Of a stretch of 64,000 bases of DNA, positions 42,901 through 50,198 are shown one piece after another. The position numbers and the translations under genes were made by a program. How positions within the stretch are numbered: position 1 is the first letter of the stretch; every line of letters begins with the position of its first letter. Origin of the DNA: Actinoplanes xinjiangensis (GTDB lineage Bacteria; Actinomycetota; Actinomycetes; Mycobacteriales; Micromonosporaceae); assembly GCF_003148685.1 (NCBI RefSeq), contig NZ_QGGR01000012.1:124001-188000 (forward strand). Direction: 5' to 3'. Under the pieces are notes generated by a model. That model had not been told where the DNA came from, did not search any database, and saw nothing but the letters and a program-made list of their open reading frames with translations.

Positions 42901-43834
42901 CCCCGCGGGGGATCGGCGGCAACCCGGTGATCTCGTGGTCGGTGATGTGCCCGACCAGATTCTCGTACGCGTTGAGCAGCGTCCCGGTCGCACCGGACAC
43001 GTCGGCGAACGTCGCCAGCGTCTCCTCGTACGCGTAGTACGCCTGGTACGGCACCTGGACGCCGAGCCAGTACGCCATCCGGTTCTCCTCGTCCATCCCG
43101 GCGGGCAGGCCGTCGAAGTGGCGCATGGCGACCATCCGGCCGATGTCGGCCTTGCGCTTCTCGGCCGGGTCGACGCGCATCGGTACCGGGAGCACCCGGA
43201 TGCTGCGGCGGCTCAGCAGTTGCCGGGCCATCTGGGCGCCCCCGTCCATGCCCTGCTCGCTGAAGGTGAAGCAGTCGACGAGTACGTCCGGCAGATGGCT
43301 GGTGCAGATGCCGGCGATGTCGCTGTGGCCGGTCCGGCTGTCGATCAGCGCGTAGTCGTAGTGGTCGCGCATGTCCTCCCGCATGGCGTCGAAGAAGAGG
43401 CCACCGTGCTGGTTCTGGTAGAAGTCGTCCCAGTTCATCTCGCCCAGTGCGCCCGCGTACTGATGGTTCTGCTGGCCCGCGGCGAGGAAGTCGAGCGTGC
43501 CGCCGCCGGGGAACTCCCAGTCCAGCGAGAAGGAATGGCGCTGCACGCAGGCGTACCGCTCGATCCATCCGGGTGTGCGCTCGCTGCGGGTGGTCGACCA
43601 TTCGTATTCGCGGATCATGTCGATGACGCCGTGGGTGCCGGCGAGCATGCCGGGGTCGATGAAGGGGGCGAAGAACCGGTGCAGGCCGGGGGACTCCAGG
43701 TCCCAGTCGATCGCCAGCACCCGCTTGCCGTTGGACGCGAGGATCCAGGCGGCGTTGGCGAGCGCCATCGTACGGCCGGTGCCGCCCTTGTACGAGTAGA
43801 ACGTGACGACCTGGCCGTCCCGACCACCGGTCAT
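39944..43834 (-). CDS. fxsT: FxsT, ParA/TIR-like/NB-ARC/TPR protein of the FxSxx-COOH system
   Basis: This 1296-residue multidomain protein begins with a ParA/MinD-like ATPase (VVTFYSYKGGTGRTMALANAAW, deviant Walker A, residues about 8-300). A TIR-like segment follows near 325-430 (DVMLLTDTSADQIWTEWIEHVL). An NB-ARC ATPase spans about 465-750 (Walker A in GMGGVGKTQLALEYA near 500, Walker B in WLLIFDNADEPE). C-terminal tetratricopeptide repeats at about 910-1285 have paired ALELD/LGRYPEA and LGPQHPYTL motifs. This order is that of the FxSxx-COOH system TPR protein. NB-ARC with TIR and TPR resembles STAND/NLR signalling proteins. AAGGAGG precedes the ATG, 13 bases after fxsC. Confidence 0.93.
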   Translation of the reverse strand: MTGGRDGQVVTFYSYKGGTGRTMALANAAWILASNGKRVLAIDWDLESPGLHRFFAPFIDPGMLAGTHGVIDMIREYEWSTTRSERTPGWIERYACVQRHSFSLDWEFPGGGTLDFLAAGQQNHQYAGALGEMNWDDFYQNQHGGLFFDAMREDMRDHYDYALIDSRTGHSDIAGICTSHLPDVLVDCFTFSEQGMDGGAQMARQLLSRRSIRVLPVPMRVDPAEKRKADIGRMVAMRHFDGLPAGMDEENRMAYWLGVQVPYQAYYAYEETLATFADVSGATGTLLNAYENLVGHITDHEITGLPPIPRGVRSQINARFERKPFAEADVMLLTDTSADQIWTEWIEHVLVASGFRVVHVPGSEKPSGNGAQRLRVISRGEGSASIDDADLRAVYTTADIKPWRRIAPANSAFIAGLSATAAAERVLELVGRPVTDTDAILAGAPRFPGEEPQLVANLPARNARFTGREPVLRELREQLRAGTAVVLFGTQAVALQGMGGVGKTQLALEYAYRYRTAYDVVAWLRADNDESLSSSLHDLGEMLGLQSEQSGADYARAVVQELGRDKRRWLLIFDNADEPETVYGYLPHGPGHVLITSRNMSWGEQTQPLQIDVFTREESIEHLLQRVQSLSRQDADLVAEQLADLPIVIAAAAAWLAETLTPVSEYLALIQEEGPSAALTATADQSVARTWDLSLNRLRDRDQAAYRLFQLCSVMAPEIPLALVYSDQMARYLRSYNPALSERMARGSLVQQLNRLALLRLDQRPSAAGETDRRGQIMIHRVVQNVVRDRMTEEELNEARRQVHQVLAEARPEGDVDEQRNWPRFRMLWPHLDASEAVHSTEEEVRQLVVDRMRLYYLQGDSAAGRPRAERTSQIWAEQLAATTDPEAADILRRQLLFLRFNLANLLREVGEFQLSYEVDNEVLAAQQDLLPANHPHVLMTRGGLAADLRGLGRYPEALELDLDTYTTWQEYYGEENARTLAARNNVAVSYRLMGDFRLATLHDEETLLRRREVLGETHFLTLASAGCLARDWRDAGEFARSAALLEQTVDDLLETRGPDSRITLTTQANYAVSLRSLGRIDESVPLHQTTYSKLDNLFGPDYPETVTCRLSLALSLLNAGSADRAIDEMTEIRQFYANRLGPQHPYTLVCANDLAIAERAAGRFKTAREWLQPTVSSLTTVLGPRHPYTLSAQMNLGICETDPAGGAGSDLDAARARLIGIAEVVSEVFGPEHPNTLRFDSNLALMDLSAGERTAEDRLVTIRERMVNRVGENHPIVTGLDRRHYLYRIIDPHQF

Positions 43835-43847
43835 GGCTGGTCCTCCT

Positions 43848-44858
43848 TCAACTCGGGTGTCCTCGCAGGAAGTTGCGCCGGGCCCGCTGGATCGCCTCGT
43901 CGACGGCCCGGTTGAACTCGGCCGCGGTGCGGGCGACCTGACCCGTGCCGCCGGACAGCTGGACCGCCTCGTTGGCCGCGTCCCGCAGCCGGCTGTCCCG
44001 GCCGGTCACGATCACCGTGGCGGTCCAGCGGGGGAGTCGTTGCAGCAGTTGCTTGACGACCGGCCGGGTGGTGCCGTCGGTCAGGGTCACCGGGTCCAGC
44101 AGCAGAATGCCGGCGGAGTCCCGGGACTCCTCACCGGACGGCAGGCCGATGATCGCCTCCACCACCTCGGGCAGCAGCGCGAGCCGGCGGGCGGCCTGCA
44201 CCGCCCGCTCCACCACGGCGAGGCGGTCCGGTTCGTACGGCGTCCACTCCAGTCCGGCGCCCGGCGGCCGGACCACCGAGATGAAGAAGCGCGCCTCGGG
44301 CGACGGCGCGCTGATCAGCAGGTCGTCCAGCATGATCCAGTCGGGCAGGTGCCCGGGGTGTTCGGCGGCCCGCACGATCCGGTCGGCCAGCAGCCCGACG
44401 ATCTGGCGCAGCTCGTTGGCGTAGGCGTTGTGCCGGCAGATCGTCGCCATCCCGCAGGCGGCGTACTCCCGGACGGCGTTGCCGAGCGAGATGGCCTGGG
44501 CGATGCCGCACACCTCGCGCGGCGGAATGTAGATGTCCCACATCACCGGATGGACGAACGGCGGGTCGACCACCTCGGACCGGCGATCGAGGTACGGCCG
44601 GAAGTCCTCCGGTGGGTCGTGCAGCAGCTCGCGGGTGTAGAGCGGCACCACCACCCGGACGTCCGGAGGGTCCGCGTCGAGTCCCGCGCGCGCCTCCCGC
44701 TCGGTGGCGTAGTGCAGTGATCCGGCGCGCAGGCCCGGCAACGGGGTGGCGCGGGTGCGGACCTCCTCGTCGAGACGGCGATAGAACCGTTCGACCCATT
44801 CGTTGGGAAACGACGAACGCGCGTGAATGAGCGAGAAGTAGAGATCGGGACGGCTCAC
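43848..44858 (-). CDS. fxsC: TIR-like protein FxsC
   Basis: The 336-residue protein has an N-terminal TIR-like domain starting LYFSLIHARSSFPNEWVERFYRRLDEEV. The segments VRVVVPLYTRELLHDPPED and VMWDIYIPPREVCGIAQAI lie near residues 70-130. These match FxsC, the TIR-like partner of FxSxx-COOH systems. The C-terminal half (FFISVVRPPGAGLEWTPYEPDR...) is specific to the family. It has no membrane helix. GTG 44858 follows AGAGGATC. A 142-base gap to the acetyltransferase-like gene leaves room for an internal promoter. Whether it hydrolyses NAD, as many TIR proteins do, is not known. Confidence 0.88.
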   Translation of the reverse strand: MSRPDLYFSLIHARSSFPNEWVERFYRRLDEEVRTRATPLPGLRAGSLHYATEREARAGLDADPPDVRVVVPLYTRELLHDPPEDFRPYLDRRSEVVDPPFVHPVMWDIYIPPREVCGIAQAISLGNAVREYAACGMATICRHNAYANELRQIVGLLADRIVRAAEHPGHLPDWIMLDDLLISAPSPEARFFISVVRPPGAGLEWTPYEPDRLAVVERAVQAARRLALLPEVVEAIIGLPSGEESRDSAGILLLDPVTLTDGTTRPVVKQLLQRLPRWTATVIVTGRDSRLRDAANEAVQLSGGTGQVARTAAEFNRAVDEAIQRARRNFLRGHPS

Positions 44859-45000
44859 GATCGGAAGATCCTCTCAGCGGGCACGTCCACTCCGTTCCGT
44901 TACGGCACTGCTACGCGGTGAGGCCAAGCGTAATGCGCCTGTACCACTGTGTCACCGTCGCTTTCCGGTGGCTTACCGGCTGATATTCCGACCGAAATCG

Positions 45001-45813
45001 TCAGGCCGGAACAAAGGAAATGAACTCACGATTCCGGGCCAGCCATCCGGTCGCGTGATCCACCGTGGCGGTCATCGGCAGCACGTGTGCCGGCGCCGAT
45101 CCGACCAGGCCAAGCCGTGCCCAGGGCTGTTCCGTGAGATCATTTCCGGCGGCCCGGAAATCGGTGTCGTCCAGCATCGGTGCCTCGAATCGAAGCTGCC
45201 GGCGCTGACCGTTCTCGATCACAAAACAGGCGAAGGTCATGAGGGGCGGGGGCGGGTGGAGGCGGTACTCCGCGAGATGCAGCGCGGTGCATGTGTCCAT
45301 TTCGACACCGATCATCAAAACTGTCGCGCCGAGCCGGTAAAGCGTGCCGAGCGGCGATCGCTCACCGAGATGGCAATCCAGATCATGCACGCGGGTGATC
45401 TCGTCCGAGGCCGGGCCGACAGCCGCGAACGACGTCTGCGGATGGTTGCTGCGCCGCGCCGCGGGATGACGGCGAACCGTCTCGGCGAACACCCCCACGC
45501 CCTGCGACGGTGTGGTGGCCCGGTCGAAGCCCGGCATCGCGGCCTCGTAACGGGCCCGTTCGGCGTCCGTCATCCCCGCCGTCGCCTGTCGGTACGCCCG
45601 GCTGGTCAGCGAGTTCCCGGCGGTCTGCGCGGGCACCACCACCGTGCCGCCGGGCCCGAGCGCCTGCCGGAGCGCCCACAGCAGCGTGCGTGGCCCGCCC
45701 GGGACGGTGCCGATCCGGCGCATCCCGCAGTGCACGAGCACGACGCCGCCACGCGGGAGGCGCAGAGCCCGTACCTCGGCCGCCAGGGTGATCGGGTCCG
45801 TCACGTCTCCCAT
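45001..45813 (-). CDS. AAC(3)-family acetyltransferase-like protein of the FxSxx operon
   Basis: The 270-residue protein has the AAC(3)/YokD fold: LPRGGVVLVHCGMRRIGTVPGGPRTLLWALRQALGPGGTVVVPAQTAGN, then NHPQTSFAAVGPASDEITRVHDLDCHLGERSPLGTLYRLGATVLMIGV. True AAC(3) enzymes acetylate the 3-amino group of aminoglycosides using acetyl-CoA, but AAC(3)-like members are regular companions of FxSxx-COOH clusters. Its role here is more probably acylation of the peptide or a related amine. ATG 45813 overlaps the end of fxsB by 13 bases, so translation is coupled. Resistance should not be assumed from the family name. Confidence 0.85.
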   Translation of the reverse strand: MGDVTDPITLAAEVRALRLPRGGVVLVHCGMRRIGTVPGGPRTLLWALRQALGPGGTVVVPAQTAGNSLTSRAYRQATAGMTDAERARYEAAMPGFDRATTPSQGVGVFAETVRRHPAARRSNHPQTSFAAVGPASDEITRVHDLDCHLGERSPLGTLYRLGATVLMIGVEMDTCTALHLAEYRLHPPPPLMTFACFVIENGQRRQLRFEAPMLDDTDFRAAGNDLTEQPWARLGLVGSAPAHVLPMTATVDHATGWLARNREFISFVPA

Positions 45814-48104
45814 GACAGCACGGCGGCCTCGACCTGGTCGACGAAGCTCGTGCCGAGCGGTGTCAGCCCACCCGTCGCCCGCAGGCCGGTGATCGCGTCG
45901 AGGGTCCACTGCCGGTACTTCGTGTACTGCCGCCCGGCGGTGGCGTCGGCGTCGCGGCCGGCCCGGACCCGGTAGACGTCCGCCACGGCCGCGTGCGCGT
46001 AGACACCCTGGAGCACACCCTCGACCGGCCTCGGGTCGGGCCGCCAGGCGACTTGCACCGAGGCGTCGGAGTCCAGGTCGAACAGGTCGCACAGGTCGAG
46101 CAGGGCCCCGAGTTTGCCGTGCTGGAACTCGTGCACGAGCAGCACCGCCAGATCGGCCGGGCCGGGGAGCGCGGCCGCCACCGAACCGAACGCGTGCCGG
46201 GCGGTCGACGCCCGCTGCGCCCCGTCCTCGTCGGCGCGCAACGGCACCACGGTGCGCAGCGCGCCGCGCAGGGCCGGGACGTAACCGGGCGTCTCGGCGC
46301 GGATCAGCCGCCAGGCCTCGGTCAGGGCCGACCGCCAGGCCTGCTCCTCCCCGTCTGGGAGCCGATCGGCGACCGGCCAGCGGTGCCGGGCGCGCAGCGG
46401 ATCGCCGTCCTCGATGAGCACGGCCCAGCCGTCCGGGAGCGTGACCTGCCGGGCGGGCTGCCAGGCGTGGGTCGGCACCGGCCGGGCCGGATCGGCGACG
46501 ATCGGCTCGCCGGCACCCGCGGTGACGACCAGTTCCGAGCCGTCGAACGTGACCCGGACCGGTCCCGACGTGCCGGGCGGCAGGTAGGCCGTGCCGACAT
46601 GGGGCAGATGCACCACGCCGTCGACCGCTTCGACGCCGACCTCGACCGCGATCCCGGCTCGCACGGCCGACGCCGCGGCCAGTGCGCCCAGCCGGCAGAC
46701 GCCGCCGCCCCGCAGCCGGTCCACCGCCCACGGTCGCACGTAGGGGTGGCCGAGCACGTCGCGCACGGCCTCCGGTGACTTCGCCTCGACCGTACCGAGG
46801 ATGTCCCAGGCGTCCGACGGGCCCTGCTGGTCGACGATCGCGAACAGCAGCGCACGGGTGATCGCCAGCTCCTGCTCGGCCAGCCACCCGATCGTGGTCT
46901 CGTCGCCGAAACCGGAGGCGATCTGCTCGATCAACGTCGAGGGCATGGCGCCGCTGTCGTCCGGCTTGCTGTCGGCGTGCATGTGCGACTCCTCGTTCGT
47001 ACGGTCCACCAGGACACGCAGATCGGCGCAGTAGACCGACGGGTTGTCGAAGCCGGAGCCCGGACGATAGCGGTGCGCGTACAGGCCGCCGCCGCACTGG
47101 GAGACCACCGGGCAGCTGCGGCACACCGGGCTGAGACCGTCGATCCCGGTCTGCCGGCCGGCGACGGGACCGAGCGCGGCCACCTCGTCCACCCGGTGCC
47201 GGAACACGTTCAGGCCGGTGCGCGGTGCGCCGTCGAACGCGGTCTTGATCGTGTCGGCCTGCTCGTAGTGGCCGTCGGTCTCGATGACCACCAGGTCGAC
47301 GGCGTCCGCGCCGAGCTGCTCGCTGCCACTCGGGCCGCCCCGGCCGGTCGATTCGAGCGCCTCGAACATCCTGATCCGGATCGGCCGGTCGTCGGCCAGC
47401 CAGCGCCGGTGGATCGCGGACAACCAGGTCGCGTACGGCGTGGGATCGGCACCGGGACGGACCGGCGGATGCTCCCAGGTGGCGTGCGGCAGCAGGAAGT
47501 CGACCCGGGGCGGCTGCTCGGCCAGCAGCGCCTCGTAGACCCGGACCGGATCGTTGGCCAGGTCGATGGTGCACAGGATGCCGGCGTACAACTCCCGGAA
47601 GTCCGGTGTGCGCAGCAGCGCCAGGGCCGCCTGCGCCTGGTGGAAACTGCCGGCCCCGGACGCGTACCGGCGGTGCCGGTCATTCGCCTCGCGGTAGCCG
47701 TCGAGCGAGACCCCGACGCGGACGCCGAACTCCTTGAGCACCTCGCACATGGCGGTGTCGAGCCGGAGGCCGTTGGTCTGCATGACCAGATCGAGCCGGG
47801 CGACCGGCCCGATCGTCGACCGCAGGCGGGCCAGTGCGTCCCGCATCGGCTCCGCCCCGAGCAGTAGCGGCTCGCCGCCGTGCAGGACCACCCGCACCCG
47901 GGACAGGCCGCGTGCCGCCGCGTGCTCCGCGACACGCTGTGCCGAGGCCTGGACGACGTGCGGGAGCATCGACCGCGGCTTGTCCCGCCAACTCTGGTCG
48001 ACGGATTGATAGACGTAACAGTGGTCGCACGCGAGATCGCACCGGCCGTGCATCTTCAGGATGTACTGACCGATGGGTGGGCCCGAGTCGCGCGCGGGGG
48101 GCAT
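45801..48104 (-). CDS. fxsB: FxsB radical SAM/SPASM maturase fused to a HExxH peptide-modification domain
   Basis: The protein is 767 residues from ATG 48104. Residues 1-370 are a radical SAM enzyme: CDLACDHC (Cys22, 26, 29) binds the SAM iron-sulfur cluster, and CRSCPVVSQCGGGLY near 325 with the later YCADL gives the SPASM ligands. This is FxsB, expected to form an aryl-to-side-chain crosslink (cyclophane) on the F-x-S core. Residues of about 375-767 form a second domain with HEFQH near 656, matching the HExxH peptide-modification family now linked to alpha-ketoglutarate-dependent beta-hydroxylation. In other clusters these are often separate proteins. The ATG overlaps the fxsA stop (TGATG). 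Confidence 0.93.
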   Translation of the reverse strand: MPPARDSGPPIGQYILKMHGRCDLACDHCYVYQSVDQSWRDKPRSMLPHVVQASAQRVAEHAAARGLSRVRVVLHGGEPLLLGAEPMRDALARLRSTIGPVARLDLVMQTNGLRLDTAMCEVLKEFGVRVGVSLDGYREANDRHRRYASGAGSFHQAQAALALLRTPDFRELYAGILCTIDLANDPVRVYEALLAEQPPRVDFLLPHATWEHPPVRPGADPTPYATWLSAIHRRWLADDRPIRIRMFEALESTGRGGPSGSEQLGADAVDLVVIETDGHYEQADTIKTAFDGAPRTGLNVFRHRVDEVAALGPVAGRQTGIDGLSPVCRSCPVVSQCGGGLYAHRYRPGSGFDNPSVYCADLRVLVDRTNEESHMHADSKPDDSGAMPSTLIEQIASGFGDETTIGWLAEQELAITRALLFAIVDQQGPSDAWDILGTVEAKSPEAVRDVLGHPYVRPWAVDRLRGGGVCRLGALAAASAVRAGIAVEVGVEAVDGVVHLPHVGTAYLPPGTSGPVRVTFDGSELVVTAGAGEPIVADPARPVPTHAWQPARQVTLPDGWAVLIEDGDPLRARHRWPVADRLPDGEEQAWRSALTEAWRLIRAETPGYVPALRGALRTVVPLRADEDGAQRASTARHAFGSVAAALPGPADLAVLLVHEFQHGKLGALLDLCDLFDLDSDASVQVAWRPDPRPVEGVLQGVYAHAAVADVYRVRAGRDADATAGRQYTKYRQWTLDAITGLRATGGLTPLGTSFVDQVEAAVLSWET

Positions 48105-48277
48105 CAGGGCGCGGAGTTGAACGCCGCGACATCCAGCCGGCGCACGAGCGTCTCGCTGTCGACGATGCGGCGCACGACGCGGGCCGCCTGCTCGGCCCGG
48201 ATCCCCTGCAGCGGCGCCGTCGTGATGGCGGCCAGCGGCTCGACGAGGGAATCCATGGTAGCCGGAACGGGTTTCAC
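48104..48277 (-). CDS. fxsA: FxsA, FxSxx-COOH RiPP precursor peptide
   Basis: The frame is 57 residues from GTG 48277 and 50 from ATG 48256. GGAG stands five bases before the GTG, which I prefer. The N-terminal leader is amphipathic (LVEPLAAITTAPLQGIRAE, then VVRRIVDSETLVRRLDV). The last five residues are F-N-S-A-P followed directly by TGA, an exact F-x-S-x-x-COOH terminus. The stop TGA shares its A with the fxsB ATG. Leader, core and neighbouring radical SAM enzyme together identify the substrate of the system. The Phe ring and Ser side chain are the expected crosslink partners by analogy with characterised FxsB systems. Confidence 0.92.
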   Translation of the reverse strand: MKPVPATMDSLVEPLAAITTAPLQGIRAEQAARVVRRIVDSETLVRRLDVAAFNSAP

Positions 48278-48664
48278 GATGTCTCCAGATGTCGCGGACT
48301 GACAGGCCCACGCCTGCCCGAAAGGCGTAACGACGTAAGAAAGTGTTCGAGGAACGGCGCTAGGCGACGGTCACCTGCTCGGGTGACAACCGCCGGTAGA
48401 GCGTTTTCTGGACATTCGGCGTTCGGCACAGAGCCCCTGCGGTGTCTCCGCCGGAGGTACGCCTTCGCCGGAAATCGCATGACCCGTCCGCGTTGTGCGC
48501 TGGACCACAGTCTACCCACCTTGTGTTTCGCCATGATGCCGAGGGCGCAGAGAAGAGAATGGGGATCGGCAGGACCTATGGACGACGGTACGAAGGAGTG
48601 TCCAGCCCGGTTCAAACCAGCGGCCGGATGACGCCCTCCGAGGCGATCCGGCCGCCCTGCCCGA
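48278..48664. other. Upstream region of the FxSxx operon, no gene seen
   Basis: This 387-base interval lies between fxsA and the next minus-strand gene. It should hold the operon promoter. A small hairpin ACGCCT-(7)-AGGCGT lies at 48310-48328 in the presumed leader. On the minus strand TAGACT near 48509-48514 is a possible -10, without a clear -35. No convincing ORF was found on either strand. Confidence 0.5.
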
Positions 48665-49072
48665 TCAGGATCGGATGCCGACCCGCTCGACCTCGCTGAT
48701 GACGTCCCACAGGATCTCCGGGGCGGTGGTGGTGCCCTGCACGGTCGAGACCGTCTTGCGGAAGCCGTTGCGGTAGCTGACGGTCAGCGTGTAGGCGAAA
48801 CGGTCGCAGCACGGGTTGTCCGGCTGGTACGAGCTCCGCAGCCGCAGGAACTCACGGGTGCCGACCATGCGCAGCGACGACCGGCCGTCCGGTGTCGAGC
48901 GCTTGACCACGAACGTCTCCTGGAGCCCGGCGAACCCACCGGAGCGGTCCAGCGTGATCGACGTGGCCAGGATCGGTGCGGCGGCTGCCGGGGCGGCCGG
49001 CGCGAGCGTGGCGACGGCGCACGCGGCGACCAGAGTGGCGAAGCCCTTGCGGATGATGGTGCGGCGCTTCAT
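48665..49072 (-). CDS. Secreted small protein, possibly emfourin-like protease inhibitor
   Basis: The 135-residue precursor has a twin-Arg-rich N-terminus (MKRRTIIRKGF) and hydrophobic core with cleavage near AAA-API. The mature part has about 100 residues: ITLDRSGGFAGLQETFVV, one NPCCDR cysteine pair, and FAYTLTVSYRNGFRKTVST ending in a helix-like EILWDVISEVERVG. The opening RSGGFAGL and the strand-strand-helix order resemble emfourin-type inhibitors of M4 proteases. I judge this by eye only, and the name is tentative. GGAGG precedes ATG 49072. It lies upstream of the FxSxx operon on the same strand but 387 bases away. Confidence 0.6.
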   Translation of the reverse strand: MKRRTIIRKGFATLVAACAVATLAPAAPAAAAPILATSITLDRSGGFAGLQETFVVKRSTPDGRSSLRMVGTREFLRLRSSYQPDNPCCDRFAYTLTVSYRNGFRKTVSTVQGTTTAPEILWDVISEVERVGIRS

Positions 49073-49170
49073 GGCGTCCTCCGGTTGTCCGGCGCCGACT
49101 GTCGGCGCCCGCACTGCTGACAACCTCCGACAAATCGCCCGAGAAACGGACAATCATCCCGAGGAGGGGT

Positions 49171-49452
49171 TCACGCCGCCTGGATCAGGTTGATCTCGCG
49201 AGCCTCCGCCGCATACCGGGCCAGCAGGTGGACCGTGCGCGGGCCCGCCTCCCCGTCGACCGGCAACCCGGCCCGCGTCTGGAAGTAGCGGACCGCCTCG
49301 GTGAGCTCCGCCTCGTCCGGCCCGACCCGTACCCCGAGATCGGTGAACAGTGCCCGCAGCACCTCCGGTTCCGCCGGCGGAACCGACTCCGACCAGCCGA
49401 TCAGGCCGCCGACGGCATTGCCGACCAGACTGAGCATTCCTCGTGCTGACAT
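49171..49452 (-). CDS. Small peptidoglycan-binding-domain-like protein
   Basis: The protein is about 93 residues from ATG 49452, which has GGGAGGT six bases before it. The C-terminal half (LFTDLGVRVGPDEAELTEAVRYFQTRAGLPVDGEAGPRTVHLLARY) matches the PG_binding_1 helical repeat: paired helices, then GLPVDGEAGPRT. The N-terminal segment (MLSLVGNAVGGLIGWSES) is mildly hydrophobic but not a clear signal peptide. It could be a cell-wall-associated or regulatory partner of secreted enzymes. There is no catalytic domain. Confidence 0.7.
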   Translation of the reverse strand: MSARGMLSLVGNAVGGLIGWSESVPPAEPEVLRALFTDLGVRVGPDEAELTEAVRYFQTRAGLPVDGEAGPRTVHLLARYAAEAREINLIQAA

Positions 49453-49751
49453 GGTGACCTCCCGTGTGGTGGGCGATCCCAGCATCGCGGCAGGACCTGT
49501 GCCGGACATCTGCCCACCGTCTCCGAAACCTGTGCGCCTCTGCGACTTTCGGCCGATCTCTCGCGGCCGTCATCGCGGTTAACGCGGGGTTTCGCGGCAG
49601 GGCACTGTGGCGGGCATCAATCCTTCTTCTGGCGTCGCCTTTCCGGACATTCCGGAAATCTGAACGGCCAGAAGCGCACGCCTGGTCCGGGACGTCCCTC
49701 CCCGGGAGTCATCCGGGCCACCAGGCCGGATCCCCGGCCCGGCGTCGGCTG

Positions 49752-50198
49752 TCAGCTCTCGCAGAGTGTGGATCGGGCCAGGGCCACCAACTCGCGGGCG
49801 TCGGCATCCGCAAGGCCGTACTCGGCCAGTTCCGCCGCGACCGCCCGTCGTGGCTGCCCGGCCGCGAGCGAGGCACACGCCTGCCCGCCCATCCGGGTGA
49901 TCTCCTCGTTCCGCAGATCCACCGTCGCGCCGGCCAGCCGCCCGCGCACCGCGGCCAGGAACCGCTCACCCGGCACCGATACGCCGGCCACCCCGGACGG
50001 CTCCGGCGAAGCCGTCGCCGACAGCGGAACCGGGTCGTCGTCCGGCGTCGGCTCCACCAGCGGCGCGGCCAGCGCATCACTCACGGCGGGCACGGCCCCC
50101 GACGGTTCCGGATCCTTCCATTGCGGTACGGGTGGCGAGCTCGCACATCCCGCCATCACCGCGACGGCCACCCCGGCGACGAGCCCGAGCCGCCTCAC
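49752..50198 (-). CDS. Putative lipoprotein with DUF732-like domain
   Basis: The 148-residue precursor carries a lipobox (VMAGC-ASS) after a short hydrophobic stretch, so it is probably lipid-anchored outside the membrane. A Pro-rich spacer leads to a C-terminal domain (RFLAAVRGRLAGATV...GGQACASLAAGQPRRAVAAEL...ALARSTLC). This resembles DUF732, small actinobacterial domains with two conserved Cys. The GTG start overlaps the stop of the upstream ORF (GTGA). About 300 bases downstream without a gene separate it from the peptidoglycan-binding-like gene; I see nothing distinct there. Confidence 0.68.
   Translation of the reverse strand: MRRLGLVAGVAVAVMAGCASSPPVPQWKDPEPSGAVPAVSDALAAPLVEPTPDDDPVPLSATASPEPSGVAGVSVPGERFLAAVRGRLAGATVDLRNEEITRMGGQACASLAAGQPRRAVAAELAEYGLADADARELVALARSTLCES

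Noticed and set aside
39896..43915. Long open frames on the plus strand opposite fxsT
   Set aside because: They are antisense frames created by high GC3. Translations are rich in Val/Gly/Arg/Pro/Gln and show no domain, while the minus strand carries clear FxsT motifs throughout.
48509..48514. TAGACT as the firm promoter of the FxSxx operon
   Set aside because: No -35 at the right distance, and it lies about 230 bases before fxsA. Mentioned only as a possibility.
48600..48625. GGTTCAAACC, resembling a tRNA T-loop
   Set aside because: No acceptor, D or anticodon stems can be formed around it.
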